From Galbula dea (taxonomy: Eukaryota; Chordata; Aves; Piciformes; Galbulidae): DNA of 64,000 nt. Below are positions 35,797-49,339 of this stretch, piece after piece. The stretch lies in assembly GCA_013399015.1 (NCBI GenBank), contig VWZX01001666.1, positions 3,622,677 to 3,686,676 on the forward strand, read 5' to 3'. The position numbers and the translations under genes were made by a program. Position 1 is the first letter of the stretch. Each line of letters opens with the position of its first letter. The notes beneath the pieces are model-generated. The model made no database searches, was not told the origin of the DNA, and saw only the letters and a program-made list of their open reading frames with translations.

Positions 35797-36270
35797 ATGC
35801 TACTTGCCATTTTTTCTTTGCTCCTTCAAGGGACAAACCCCTTTTGGGCACTGGTAAAGCTTTTAAAGTTCCTTGGGTTTGCTGCAGCCCAATTTAAACC
35901 ATGTTTCCAGGCCACAGAGTTCCTGCAGTTGGATGTAGCCCTCCTAGCTGGAACACAAGCCTCACAGGGAGCTAGTGGAAAAATTCCTTGCTATCATCAA
36001 AGTAAGCGATTCCTGCCTTTCATTGTCATGTCCCCCGGGGAGAAACAGCCTAAGCAATCTGATGGATGGTTAGGTACTGCAGGTCTGATGCCCAGAAACA
36101 TGCATGGGAGTTGTTTAGCTGCAATCACAGCCGTGGAGAAGAAACCAGGTGAGGAATGGAGCAAAAGCACTGCCCTTTGCAGGTCACATTTGTGTACTCC
36201 GGTGCTTCTTTCAGGCCATGTTATCAAACATGCTGAGCCATTTGTGAGAGGGAATATATACCCTCACTGA
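35797..36270 (+). CDS. Candidate open reading frame, 157 codons (unidentified)
   Basis: This is the longest plus-strand frame in the window when counted from ATG. The ATG at 35797 starts MLLAIFSLLLQGTNPFWALV, a hydrophobic, signal-peptide- or membrane-like N-terminus, followed by a mixed, Lys/Ser/Gly-containing body with no recognised domain and several Cys. The frame is open for another 11 codons upstream (to 35764). The -3 base is A (CATAAAATG), a fair start context. No homologue is recognised, and a random frame of this length is not surprising in 64 kb of six-frame DNA, so coding status is weakly supported. Confidence 0.15.
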   Translation: MLLAIFSLLLQGTNPFWALVKLLKFLGFAAAQFKPCFQATEFLQLDVALLAGTQASQGASGKIPCYHQSKRFLPFIVMSPGEKQPKQSDGWLGTAGLMPRNMHGSCLAAITAVEKKPGEEWSKSTALCRSHLCTPVLLSGHVIKHAEPFVRGNIYPH

Positions 36271-38689
36271 TTTCTCTGTGAGCCTCTTGAACAGATTTAC
36301 TTACTAGCAGGACAATAACACACCTGAGAACCAATTATTCATTGAAATGCAGATTTGATTTTGACTGAAAAGTGTGTTCGTTACGTCTGGTTTATTTCCT
36401 TGTCATGTCAACAGGAAATAAATGGACTCAATTAATAACACAGAACTGCAAGTTACAGCAAGTCAGCTTCAACTAATTAATATTCATCTTTTTACTCCAT
36501 GCAGTACTTCTAGCAGCCTGAACCCAAAGTTTCCTCAGAAACAAAAAGGACAAATATTTAAAGCAGGTAATCATCTTTTACTAAGTCACTCCTCAGCCTA
36601 AAAAAATACACTTCATATGCTTTTAAAAATATACTGAATTTATTTTATGGAAAACATTTAATCCAATTTATATGCTTTTAATAAAACTTAATTTGCTTGT
36701 TCAGACATGTGTCTGTGTAACTTAATGTTTTCTTTGCTTTGATTTCAGAGTTCTCCCTTTCTGAAATATTAAGTGCATAACCACTAAGTGTTCTTTCCTG
36801 TTTACAGAAAAGTGCCACTAAACTTCTACTATCCATCTATAAGCTTTTGGCCAGAGTTGATGCAACTGTGGCATAGGTTGATTAATGGAAGGCAAATAAA
36901 AGAGTAATTAATCAAACCACATAAGAAAAGTAAAAATAGAAAATCATGCCAAGACTGACAAGAAAAGTCTCAACTCCTTGTGTTTTGGCACCAATGAAAA
37001 TAGACCACAGAAAAAGGCTAAAAAGTTCACAAATGTGCTGCAATTAATCTGTATGCATACTGTGATGCTCTTTAGTTTGGTTCATTTAAATCTGAAATTC
37101 CCTTCCCCGTTGATGTCAGCTAGTTAGCCAAGATGGTGCATTACTGTTATGATCACTGCAGCGCATATAATTTAGATTTATCTCTTTAGGGACTCAGCTC
37201 CACCCCCTGCTAGCTAATATGCTCACCATGTTTAATGATGCAAAAAATTTCCCTGAGTACAGGTTATTTATCTTTATCAGAGGCTGCTTTTGGCTGGCTG
37301 TCAGTTATCAGCCAGAATATTTGTTCCTAAATGGTTTGTACTCATCCATATTCCAGGGCAATTCTGAGGCCCATATTATCACTGATGTTTGCAATAAAAG
37401 TGTTTCAGTTCTTCAGATACACCTTAGTAATACTGATTTATGAGTCTGGACTGACTATATTTCTGATGCAGTGATATGAACCCTGAAGTATCTGTCACAG
37501 AAGTGAAATATCTATCTAAAACCTCAGAAACAAAACCCGCTTGTAGGGGTCTTGAAGACATATGAGGAATGAAGGTATTCCTTTGAATACATTTGGAGGG
37601 GAATGAGTCAGAGGTGAGGTTCTTAAACTGAAGATCTGTAGAAAATAAAATAAAATTAGGAGCAGACCAGTGGAAAGAAGATGGATGAAAGTGGAAGGAA
37701 AAGGAACAGTGAGAAGGAGATAAGCCTGGACAGAGAGGTAAGGAGATAAAAAAAAACAAGAAAAGAGAAAGGAAAGAACTTTTGCTGCACCAGATGAGTG
37801 AACACTTTCAGCCTGAAAATGATAGCTGGAAAAGCAGAAAGCTATTACTTGAAACTTCTTGCCTGTGCAGCAAAGTGAACAAGCACCCAGACTAAAAGTG
37901 AAAGGCAGATATCCTGAGTGGAGAAAGAGTTCAAAACGTTGAATGTAGTTTTGCAGCACAGACATGAGAGTTATGCTACAGGTGAAAGAGGAGGCTAGCA
38001 AGTCTGGCAAGTATGATTCTATGAGGAAGTAAGAAAGACTGAAGATATGAAACAAGTAAGTAAATTTCAATTTTTTTATAGTTTTGACTAGGATGGCAAC
38101 AAGGGCAGCAACTGCCTGTCAGATCTGATGCATGCAGTATAATAGGCTGGATTTGCTTTACAGGACATGCAAACATCTGTGGCACAGAGATTCCCAAGCT
38201 CACAGCAACCAAGCCTGTTCCAAAACTGGAAGCAACAAAGTCAGACATGCTCTCTCCGGGGTGGCATGCTGAGATAACACAACTTTGCTGCTTCCCAGAC
38301 CTGAGCTAATGCCTGAGCTATTCTGGAAAGCCACATCAGTTTGTTCAGAACAAGTTCAGGTATCTCTAACAAAAGACATACTTCAGAGAGTAAGAAAAGA
38401 TGAAAGACCGGTTTTTAATCCCTTGCCTGTTTCTATAAGGATACAATAATGCCCAACACTCTTATTCTCTTCTTACTATCTATGCACCCACTTGGTAGGT
38501 ACAGTCACATAACTGGGGGAAGATCATAAGTTGCCATCCATAATACAGACAAAATTTGCTGTTGAAGCTAGCACCCATAAGGCTGCCTTTAACTCAGGAA
38601 CACGTATAAGTGTCAACTGAGCAATTTGTTTTCTGTAGCCTTCATCTGGCAGACAGGTCTTTCCTAGGGCCAGGCCATGCATTCTCTTT
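36271..38689. other. Gene-less block with strand-biased tract
   Basis: 36280-37430 is AT-rich and holds nothing recognisable. From 37561 to about 37790 the plus strand is purine-rich, which leaves the minus strand poor in stop codons and produces the long frames 37424-37759 (111 codons) and 37516-38070 (184 codons, from a TTG). Their hydrophobic, Ser/Phe/Leu-rich translations are what a pyrimidine-rich strand gives by composition. I do not call them genes. Confidence 0.6.
37561..37790 (+). repeat. Purine-rich tract
   Basis: About 230 bases with strong A/G excess on the plus strand (GGAAAGAAGATGGATGAAAG, GAGAAGGAGATAAG and similar). It explains the long minus-strand open frame overlapping it. 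Confidence 0.75.
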
Positions 38690-38827
38690 CAGGTAGCTGA
38701 AGAGAGTGAGAAGGTCTCTCTAAAATAAGCCTCCTTTCCTCCAGGTTGAACAACCCCAGTTCATCATAAGACTTGTGCTCTAGACCTTTCACCAGCTTTG
38801 TTGGCCTTCTTTGGACATGCTTCAGAG
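38690..38827 (-). mobile_element. CR1 LINE fragment (ORF2 C-terminal region)
   Basis: The plus strand reads AAGGTCTCTCTAAAATAAGC, then CTCCAGGTTGAACAACCCCA, GTGCTCTAGACCTTTCACCA and GTTGGCCTTCTTTGGACATG. These are in the order and spacing of the reverse complement of the CR1 ORF2 tail (the part encoding RGLEHL...RELGLFSLEK...GDL). It is short, diverged and lacks the CR1 3' terminus, so it is an isolated old fragment. Orientation is opposite to the copy at 8 kb. Confidence 0.85.
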
Positions 38828-41800
38828 CTGCTGGCTGAGTTTCTCATATTCTTGTCTCTCTTCCCTCTTACCCTTCACATTTCTCTGTGGCCTAGCTGTT
38901 CAGACCTGTGTGAGTGTAAGCATTTGTGCTCAAAACCTTTTCTTTGCCATGTTGAAGTAGGAGGTGTTTGCTTTGTAAGAAGAGTATTAACAATAATCCA
39001 TCTTTGCTTAATATAATGCAGGTAGGAAGACTGAAAATAAAGTGGATAACCAGATTGTTACAGCAGAAGAATAAACCCTTTATTGATCTCTGAAGAGGTA
39101 AAACATCTGGCCTATTTTTAAGATTATGCCAGATTTGGATAAACTTCCTGAATCTTTATAGCAAAAAGAAGGATATACTTTGTGTATGTGAAAAAGCATT
39201 GCAATGCACGTTCTTGTCTTTCATCTACTTGCAACATTGAAGCTGTTAAAGGTTAATTTATTTATATGAAGTTTTGAACCACCACATTTGTATAAAATAT
39301 GACTGCTTTCCTTCAGAAGGCAACTAAATGTTTTCAGCCTACATCACGTACAAATGTTACTATCACACCCAGTGAACAGTGTGTAGAATGGAAAGAGAGC
39401 ATGCATACTTGAATTCCACTTTCATTGGGGTTAGATGATATATTTGTTTGATTTTGACCATGACATGGTCTTCCTGTTCTGAAGTTTTCCAGAAGCCTAG
39501 ATTAATGACAAAATGATCTGCAGCATAAACTTCCACAATGATAATAACATATGCTGGCATGGAGAGAATAGTATTACAGTGCCACTGAGATCCAGTGAGA
39601 GCAGGAACGAAACACACAGGACTCAAAATAGAACTTATTTTGTGTGTTATTTCCAGTATTACTGCTGTAAATAAACTAACTGACTGTTTAATATTAATGA
39701 GAGGATGTTGAATATCACAATATTCATGTGCTATTATAAGTATTTGAAATACTCCCTCTGTGATGTTAGCTAAGTTCTGTATCAGACCTCTCCTTGATAA
39801 GGTGCATATTGTTTCCCAAAGCAATTTCTGAATTATTTAGAAAAGATTCGTTTTCCTCCTGAGACATAAAATGAAAATGAACTGCAGATTTTCTGCAAGT
39901 TCTCATTACCATTTGGTCTAGACCACATTATGACCAAATTATGGCAGAAACTCTTGAATCAAGTAATTTCACAGGAAGCTGTTAACCTGCTAAAGAACCA
40001 AGAAATACAGATCAGACCGAAATGAGCTTTAGTTGTATGCTTCTTGATTCAACTATTTAGATAATGTACTTTCATTTAGATCAGCACCTAAACATGTGAA
40101 GGATAATAGCCTTTCTGGTACAGGTATAATGAGACATCAGTGCAGTAGTACAGAATAGCAGCAAAGGAGAAGGGAGAAAAGCAGTTCTGATGCCTGAAGT
40201 TCTCTTGTGACAGACTCTTTTAAAAAGGAATATGACTATGGAAGCAACAAGCATTTGTGCCAGGCACTTTCATATAACTGAAGAACATGAATCTGTCACC
40301 TGATGAAAACTGATTAAGGGCCATCAAGCCCAAAAGTGGAAATTCTATTGCTATTGAGAGAAAAAAATGCACAACATAAAAAGAGGGAGTTATTTAAGTA
40401 CATGCCATCTCTTTTCTTTAGCAGAAAATAGGCAAATATCAAAGTCTAATTTCTTCCCTTCTCCACCCTATTGCACATAAAATCAGTTCAGAAACTTTAG
40501 AGGGAGGGTGAGACAGTGCAAGCTTACTCTTCACCCTGAAGTTCTCCTAACATATCTCTAATGTAGTCACCAGTGACTTGTTTCAGGAAAAAATAATTCA
40601 GACTGGTGGCTTATTTTCAGGCAGCAAAATGCCTTAATGGTACTGATAATCTGATATTGTTTTCTTTGTGTATTGGCTTTGCAACCTAGACATATATTTT
40701 TCTACTGCCCTAACTCACTTTGGTTATATTGCAATTGATCTCAAAACAATGTATAAGTACTTCTGGATCACTGGAGTTTTAGCTTTTGTATCAATATTTG
40801 TGTACATGACACACTACTCCAAAAATATAATTAGTCTAGGCCCTGGACCAAGATAAAAATAATGGGAAATTTAAGCCTGTACTATAAATAAAGATTTTGT
40901 TGAATGGAGGTTCTTATTCTGTGATGATATTATCAGCACTGTTGCTATGTGACAAAAAACACTAAAAAAAGCAGTATTTCTGCTTTTCAAGATGTTTCAT
41001 TGTTTCAAAGTTTACCTTCACTGAAAATTAAATGAAAATTACTATTTTTACAATTAAATACCATGTGGACCTCAGACATTTCCTTCCATTTATTTTCCTT
41101 CCAAGGCTTTGGTATTTTATTTGGCTACTCAGTTTTTCCATCCTGTCCCAATGACAGCAAATCATTCTATATCATTCAAGGCATGGGACAGTGATGCACA
41201 ATGTGTTAGTTACACTGTGGACCCCTCCTGATTTCCTAGCCTGCATGAGATATGTGTGCAAATTTAGCATACCACATAGGAGTCTGCATGTGAGCTCTTC
41301 ACTTAGCTATTCTCCCTTTTGTGAAAAGAAATAACAGCTATGATGCACAACTCATTTGACCTAATTTAGATTCTTTCTTACTTAGCAATGTCATAAATCA
41401 AACCCTAGGAATGCCTGTTTCTTTCCACTAATCAGCCTGAGTAATTTTGCACTGCTCTTCTCTGTGTGTAATAGGACACTTCAAATAATTCCTGTCTTGG
41501 CTTTGCTTTTTTATTCTGCATTATTAGAGTATTTGTAAAATCATTATAAGAACAGCAGCTATGCTGATATTCCAGGTTGTATACTTTTAATTTACTTATG
41601 TGTTATTAGTTATTATATATTAGTTATTATATGTTAGTTATTTGTCTCCCATTTGTGTTTTATAGAAAAGCACCTTGAGAAAGAAGGTAGGACTAGCTTC
41701 TGTGTTCTAACTAACGGTCTGGCTACTTTCAGTAACCAAGGAAAATGATTCCAGGGATATTGAAATCACTGATCTTTTTTATTATTTGTTACTGTTGCCC

Positions 41801-43278
41801 TCATAATTATTGGAAGCCAAGATGAGACCTGAACCCTGCTTGGACTCAGCACTGCAGAATAAAGGGGAGAGCAAAAGGCAGAGCTGGTAACACTAAGGAA
41901 TAGAGTAGATAGGTATCTCAAATGTTTGAGTCTATAATACAGAATGTCCATCATTTTCACTCCCATGATGTAAAGGAATTAACTTTTATCTAATATATTT
42001 CATACATACTTTAGCTGTTGGGAGGGCTATCCTTCTTCTTCTTCCAATGTAGACATAACCAGAGAAGGGAAGACACAGCAAATGTCTCTAGTGAATTGAA
42101 AGGATATATTGCAAGCTACTATTAGCAGTATGCTTTTTCCTTTAGGAAGAAAACATTGAGAGAAAAAGCTTATGAGTTATTTTCTGCAACATACTCTTAG
42201 AGGCTCTGAGAGATACAAAATACCATAGCACTGTATTAGAGAGGACAACACAATACAGAAGATTGTCTGGATACCTTACATAAAATCATAAGGTTGTGCT
42301 CTTAGGTTAGAAAAGTGATGAAAGAATTTCTGTGTAATGATAAACAGAAATGGAAGTAAGCCTACCAGGCTTGTGTTCCAAGGCTGGGAATAGGAGCTAA
42401 ATGTGATCTTTCCCTTACTATATCTGCAATTCTGAAGCCACAAACAGGCTAAATATAAAGATTTATTGCAGTATATGTAAGGTGACAAAATGCAGCAGGT
42501 GACAGTGGGGTTATTTTCTTTTGTTTTGCCCTGGCTGTTGACAGTTAGGTAATGTTCTTACATTTGCAGAACTATTTTATACAAATACATACTAAACACT
42601 AACTACATCATGGAAAGAAAGTGTACATGTTTAGAAAGTGTCCAGGAGTATGATACACTTGTTTCTAGGATTGCTTGTGTGGACTTTTTGTATATGTAAT
42701 ATGCATTGTACTTGACAGACATTATTGATCTGATTGTTTCACAGGATTATATTTTTTTCTTTTGTTGCAGTTTTATATCTATTCTTACAAAATATTGATT
42801 ACCCTTTGTTTCCACTTACTTGAGAAACACCAAGAAATTCCCTGTCTTACAGAGGGAGGGAGGCTTTTTGTATCTTCTGTTTTGGATGAATAGTATGATT
42901 TCAATGCTTTGCAGAATCAGGGCTCAAAGCTGAAAGTGTCTCAGATTCCACTCTGCACAAGGACTCACCCATCAAAAAGTGGGATTCATATCCCATAGAA
43001 TATCTCAGTCATTTTTTTGTCATCTTGAAACAAAATCAAGAGTAAAAACTTATTTACACAGCAAGGACATGCTAGGAGGCAATGAGTGGTCCAACCAAGC
43101 CTCAGCTATATAAAAAAGCCAGTGTCTGATACACCTGAACTTTAAATTCCCATGAGACCCTATGGCAGCTCACCTAGGTAAAGGCTGTTACTGCCAACCA
43201 AAAAAACTGCCCTTTTCATTTTCTTTGAGGAAGATTAAAGTGTAACAAGTTTTTAAAACATATTTCTGAGATTTCTTT
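38828..43278. other. Gene-less AT-rich block
   Basis: No gene recognised. The 153-codon minus-strand frame at 39363-39824 starts at a TTG, has no motif and no flanking splice context, and I leave it uncalled. A short tandem repeat lies at 41607-41645. Elsewhere stop codons are dense. Confidence 0.6.
41607..41645 (+). repeat. 14-base tandem repeat
   Basis: TAGTTATTATATAT (41607-41620), TAGTTATTATATGT (41621-41634) and a partial third TAGTTATTTGT (41635-41645). Nearly perfect, so recent by comparison with the other repeats here. Confidence 0.9.
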
Positions 43279-43305
43279 ATATATACACACACATATATAT
43301 ATATA
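43279..43305. repeat. (TA)n(CA)n(TA)n compound microsatellite
   Basis: TATATATACACACACA followed by TATATATATATA, visible directly. Confidence 0.9.
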
Positions 43306-46300
43306 ACCTTATACTTTCAAATGCCACTGACATTTTAAGAATGGAGTATTCAATAATTTACCCATAAAACCTATAATCCCTACTAGATCAAGATTAGAAT
43401 AATGAGAAAGGAAGTAGAAAGGCACACAAAGGAAATAATCACTTCAGAATTTTTAATATAAACCATGATCCCATTCAAAGTTTATCAAGGTAACTGAGAC
43501 TCTTTCCCATACCTCCAGTGATCTCTGGTTCATACTGTGTAGATGCTTCACATGTATCATAGTATTCTCTTTTGTTTCCCATTCATTTAGAAGATTTTGT
43601 ATTACAGGGATCCTTGACATACTGCAGATTTTGAGGTCTCTAGCTCTAAAATCTGACTTGAAGTATGAGATTGGCTAGTAATAAGACAAAGAAGGAGTAC
43701 TTGCTCTGGATATATCAGGAGTCTAAGTTCTGCTGGAGTTTTCATCAAGAATAACACTAGCCCTGATAACCTCTACACTGTTAAAATGCTTCTATATACA
43801 CATACATAAAAGTTATACTAACAAGTGCAAGTGTCAGAGATTTATTCAAGTTTTGTATCTCCAAAGTAATGCAGAATACACAAACACTTAGCTAAGTGAA
43901 TTATGAGCTTTCCCTATAAGCAAAATAGAAATCTGCCACCAGAGGAGGACAGCAATGACTGATTCCAGGTAAGTGTTTCTCTAAAATGAAACAAGAGCTA
44001 TTTGGTACAAATCGCTCTCCTTCCCCCTTGTGCTTCTCTCTGTAGCCAAACTACATAGCCAGTAGAAGAAAAAACAGTTTTCAAGTGGCAGCAAAATGAA
44101 CTTGCAGCTTCTTTTGACTATACTAAAGCTCCAGGAAGGGAAGGGCTATAAGATGGCAGCTTCCCCTTCCTCTGAGCATTGCTTTTGGGATACTGCAGTG
44201 GAAACCTAGGTCTGCTACTGCTTTCTGAAAGGCAAAGAGCTGAGATCTAGTATCCCAGATCACCAGGCTAACAAGGCTCTTCTCCTTGCCTTTGCTTCCC
44301 ACAGTGGAAAAAGTGTTACTCCAATAAGGTCTAGTCTGCTACACTTTAACAACAATATTTGGGTTTTATTGGCAATAGAGTGAAACTTTGAAGCAGTTCT
44401 GCTGAAACGTGTGGTTTGATCTTCCCTTTTTGTCCCTGAGCATTAACCATTGCCTGGAAATATCCCTCCAGAAGCCTTGTTAAACGTCTGGCTCCAGGGA
44501 TCTTGTGGGACTATGAAGTTCCCAGCCACATAAAGTTGCTTGAATCATTTCTCAGACATTTAAGATGCTTCATCACTAAATTTAACTCTCATCATTCACT
44601 ACATTTTATTCTGATTAGCCAAGTGTTTTGAGCAACAGGAGGTAGCAGCATTTTTTTTTAACCTTCCATGTCTTTTTCTTATGTTGCAGAAAGCTGACAT
44701 TAACTGTAACATGAAGCTTATTCCTGCTTAGCCATAACTCCCAAGGAAACCAGCTGGGAATTTTAACTGTTTAAGAAGAAAGGAAAGAAGTGTGTTCAGA
44801 GGGTAATCTATATGTAATATGTACAATTGGGCCCACTTTCTGAAGTAACACTCTCTTGTACCTATTACTCCCACTCAAGGGTGTCTTGCTAAGTGGCACT
44901 GTAACTTATTTTGGTGTTTCAGGAGAATTTTAAAACATTTATCATGCTGAAAGCCTTTATAGCACCACACTCTGTTTGGTATCATTAGATCTCATTAGCA
45001 ATCAGCATTTTAAAAACATTTTCTCAGGGTTTTTTTCCTGAATACCCATACATATAGTTTTCCCATAATTAAGCAGATCTATTAGCTTCACATTGTGGGT
45101 GGGATGGAATTTTAAATCACATCTATCTCTTTCAGAAGCAAATAGGAGTCTGAAATGAAAAAGGGCTCAGTTAGTTTGCTGTTGCTGCAATGATGGGGAA
45201 AAGGAAGGGTTGACAACAATAAAGCCTAAATATCCCACCCTGGGGCTGGGAATGGGGTGGAAGGTTTTCAATCAGTTCAAGCCTCAGCATGGTCACTTCT
45301 GTGACAGTCTGGGAAGCCCTCTCTCTGCCTAACACTGATCTAACCTCTCAAGGAGCTTTTGCAGAAAGCTGATTTCAGTCAAATATTCAGTTCAAAGCTG
45401 AGTGTACCCTGCTGAAACAGGAACATAAAGATGCTCTGAGATGCTTGGGAATGCCAAGCTGTGCCCAGGGAGAGAGGAACTGGGAGGCCAGGTCTTTTGC
45501 TCAGCCCAGTTGTCATTTCTCAGCACACAGGATGGTCAGTGCCAAGGGAAGCATTCAGGTTCTGGAATTAAAACACCATGGTTCTATTAGTCCCCAGGGC
45601 TGGGTTGGTGCTGGTAGGCATGGTTGTGGTTTCCAGATTTGTTTCCATTTGGTTGAGAAATCAGGAGCACAGATCAGCCCTGCACCTGGATTTGTTTTGT
45701 TTACCCATACAGAAGGAACAGAAAGCCAAGCAACCTTAACTCAGTAAAAGCCATTAACAGCAGGCATTTTCCTTCTTTGGGAATTCCCAATTGCACAAGC
45801 CCAGCAAACTCTGTGTCCAGGAAGTCCTGCTCTTGCTCTGTCTCAAAGTCACATTTCACCTCTTCCTGTAACTTTTCAGCACACAGAGGCCCAGGTTGAA
45901 ACCAATCAACCCAGCCTCATCTTCTGTAAGCAAGGAAATTCATCACTTCACAGCATCTATGTCTGAACTCCTTAGACACAATAAATAGACTCAAACAATA
46001 GATATGAAAATAACCACAGTCACAATGCTAATAAGAAAAGTTCCTGTCTCATTATCTAATGGTACTCTGAAGCTTGGGGGACTATAGATATTGGACCTTT
46101 TACACACAAGAAAATTAAAACATAAACCCATACTTGAGCTTAGTGCAGAAAACACTCCAAATCTTCTAAGTCATTTAATAGATTATGGTCTGATTTACAC
46201 CAGGTTTAAGCTTTTTTCAACACTGGAAAATATCCTATGATGAAAGAGGGAGGAGTTATCCTTCTGACACTTGTCACTCCCTTTTTGACACTTGTCACCA

Positions 46301-49300
46301 CCCTTTTGACTAGCTCTCTTATCTGCCACCAACATCAGAGCTGCATTCATCACCGTCTGTAAGCTGAGTTGTGAAAGGGGAACATCTGACTGCAGATCAA
46401 TCAAAGTATTCCAGTCTGGAGGGAACAGGGAGATCTGCTGATCACACCAGAAAACAAAAACAATCCTTCAAATTCTGTCTAAAATGGTCTTTACTTCTCA
46501 AGTTAGAACTGCAATATTTACTTCTTTCCTCAGCAGGTCCCTGTTCTCAGTCAGCATCTGTCACTGATTTCTTGGGTCATGGTGTATCTCCTCAATTCTC
46601 AACTGTTGCCATCAGCTAGCCAGCTTTTGTTTCTTTCCTGAACCCTATCTTCTTTCCTTGGCTTTTTCTCATCCTCACTGGCACCTTGGACCCTGGGTCT
46701 ACTGTGATTCTCCCCATAAACTTCTAGATGTAGAAATGCATGCCCCAGTGCTATATGGAGAAGAGGAACACCTGATGGGAGTATCAGACTGACTGGAGAA
46801 CACAAGGCTTCTCTCAGACAAAATTACTGGTGTCTCTTCTGCTGGCCTCCCTCACGCTATTGAGAGCTCTGGTCTCTCTCCAGGCAGCAGACCCAGTCTA
46901 TGACAGGAGACACCAGATGGGAGGCAGGCATTTTCCATTCTAGCCAGCCTACTGTGAGAATCCTGGCTTTCCTCTTCTGAAAAGTCTTGTCATCTCTCAA
47001 AATGCAGCTGGAATTCCTCACATCAAACCCAAGTCTGGGCTGCTGATATCTGAAAACTGCTAAGCAGTGGGATGATTTTGTGTACAGCAAGCCTACAGGT
47101 TTTCTGTGCCAGCTACCCTTCAGCCCAGCATTAACTCCAGGTCTGATAAGACATGGAAAGAAGTGGTATGCATATCAGTCAACCTGCATCAAGCTCAGCA
47201 TATGTTAAAGAAGGGACTGTGATGGGAAGTCTGACAACTTTAATCAATCTACTTCTTCTCCAGACTTGCTCCTACACATGCCTCCAGCCCTCCTGCTTCC
47301 TCTGTGGCTGTGCCAAGCCTCAGATTTCACAGCATCAGTCTGTAGAGACCATGCTGTTCATCATCTATCATGAACTCATGAGCATGGTGTCCCTAACTTC
47401 TTTACTGTACAACTTTGTAATAGATCCTGTAGCAAATGATGACTCTCCATTCATTTCTGATCTGATCTAAACCATATTTCCTCCTTTGCTGTACTTTTCA
47501 TATTTTTAAACTTTACCATGGAGCTCCATATGGTGTATTAGATTAAAGCCATTGCACAAAGCAGGCAGTACATTTTGTTACACTGTTCCCCATCCCACCA
47601 CAGCAAACTGTGATAAGAAGGGAAGGTATTTGTACAGAAGGAAAAACAGGGCAAAATCTTCTACTAACCATAGCTCCCATTCTCTGCAAATCTAGAAGAG
47701 GGCAAGTCATAGTCAACAGCCATACTGGTTAGAAACAATCTGTAGGACAGAAATTCTCAGAACCAATTGAAGTTGCGTAGAGTGGGCCAAATTAATCCCT
47801 ACTATAGCTTCTCTTAGTTCTGTTCAGAAGAACTTGGTCCAATGTCATCCAAGCTCAAAGTTTTTCTGCAAGGATGGACTACAACTTGATGACATTATGG
47901 AGCTCCAGAGACAGAATGAGAACAAAGAAGACTCTTAGCTTTCCAAATGTGTATCACAGAAGCAATTGTATCCCCAGCAATACAGATAGGAAGAATGAGC
48001 TTATACAATTAAATAAATATGAAATCTTTCAACTCAATGCTAAGGTCTTAGAAGAGTGATTTCCTGAACAGTTGGTGAGAACTGGAATAGGTTTAAGATA
48101 ATGACAATCAATTCTTCCAGTACAATAAAAGTAGGTAGAAGAGAAAAATCACTCAAAACTGAAATGGAAGAGGACAAAAGGTCATCAATTGCAATAGGAA
48201 CCCCTAGGGAATCTGAAAATGTATAGGGGCTGGGGGTTCTAAAAAATTGTCTAGCTATTGAAGAAAAATATTGTATTAACAAATGGACAGATGAGAGTAG
48301 AGCTATCCCTCAGAGTCACTTCATCAACCACAATCATATGAAGAATCCAATGTACCCTTTTGAAAAGTAGTTGAAATACTGAATCCCCTAAAGCAGAGAA
48401 GAAGCCTTTGTTAGCTACTTTTGAAAGTCATCAGTAGCTTTTAGTGTATAGGACGTTTTTACAACAATTAGATCAAAACTCAGATTGAAAATGTTGGTGG
48501 ATTTCATAAGTTAGAATGACATCAATAGTTGACTCCTCCAGGGCACTGCCTGGGAGCAGGGGTTTTATTCTAAAAAAAATCTCCCTTCCACTTGGAGCAC
48601 CACTGGAGCCACACATTAATTTTATGTGGTAACAAATGATTGTTTGTTCATTTTAATTCTAAAAGATGTTTGAAGAAAGATAGTTTCATTCTGGCCACCT
48701 TAGGTGTTGAAGATCTGAAAACCCCTGTTGCTTGTCTAACTCCTGAACAGTCATGTGGATCCCAATAATCAAAACAGATGCACATACAGTGTTTCTGTCA
48801 TGACTGCACTTGTACCATCTGTTAGGCTAAATTTGGACACTAAGGAGATACAAACTCAGCATTAAGAGGTCATAACTTCAAAACTGAGATGGACCTTGAC
48901 AAGGAAGCCTTCAAATCAAAGCTAGCATGTCCCATGTCTGAAAAAAATCCTTCATTTCATAAGGCTTACAAGCTGTATTAAATGGCATGGCAAATATAAA
49001 TGTTGTGGATATCAAAAGTCTCAGCTCCCTCAGACCATGGCAGAATGCAGAATGTAAAACATAAAAGATTTTAGGAACAAGAGAAATTCAGTTTGTCCAA
49101 CAGGCCTGACAAATTTTATTCTTCTTAATATCATGTGAGCAGGAAGGAAAGTAATTATTATTTTTCCACATGACATTAATTCCTTTTGCAACTGACAGGC
49201 TGAACAAAGGCTGCACATGTTTCATTTGGCCAAAAGGCTAGTTTTTGTTTAAGAGCATAATAGATGATTCATTAGTTTGAAAAACAACCCTGGAAGAAAA

Positions 49301-49320
49301 CAAAGAAAAATGTCATATTG
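43306..49320. other. Gene-less block
   Basis: No gene or interspersed repeat recognised. 45180-45760 is slightly GC-richer with a 100-codon plus-strand frame (45445-45747) lacking any motif. A 21-base tandem repeat lies at 46265-46310. Other open frames are short. Confidence 0.6.
46265..46310 (+). repeat. 21-base tandem repeat
   Basis: TGACACTTGTCACTCCCTTTT (46265-46285) is followed by TGACACTTGTCACCACCCTTT (46286-46306) and the start of a third unit (TGAC). On the minus strand it appears as repeated KCQKG/KCQKD-like codons inside a small open frame with no other coding sign. Confidence 0.9.
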
Positions 49321-49325
49321 GTGAG

Positions 49326-49339
49326 ATGCTAATGCAAAT
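49326..49339 (+). promoter_or_regulatory. POU octamer-like pair
   Basis: ATGCTAATGCAAAT contains a perfect octamer (ATGCAAAT, 49332-49339) overlapped by the octamer-like ATGCTAAT (49326-49333). Overlapping octamers are bound by POU-domain factors. An ACATTGTTT stretch, a possible SOX-type site, follows about 40 bases downstream near 49368. This is a motif match only. Confidence 0.35.

Noticed and set aside
38008..38020. ATGATTCTATGA resembling a CR1 terminus
   Set aside because: No CR1 tail sequence lies next to it; a 12-base match is expected by chance.
39363..39824. 153-codon minus-strand open frame
   Set aside because: It starts at a TTG and has no motif, no coding codon texture and no splice signals at its ends.
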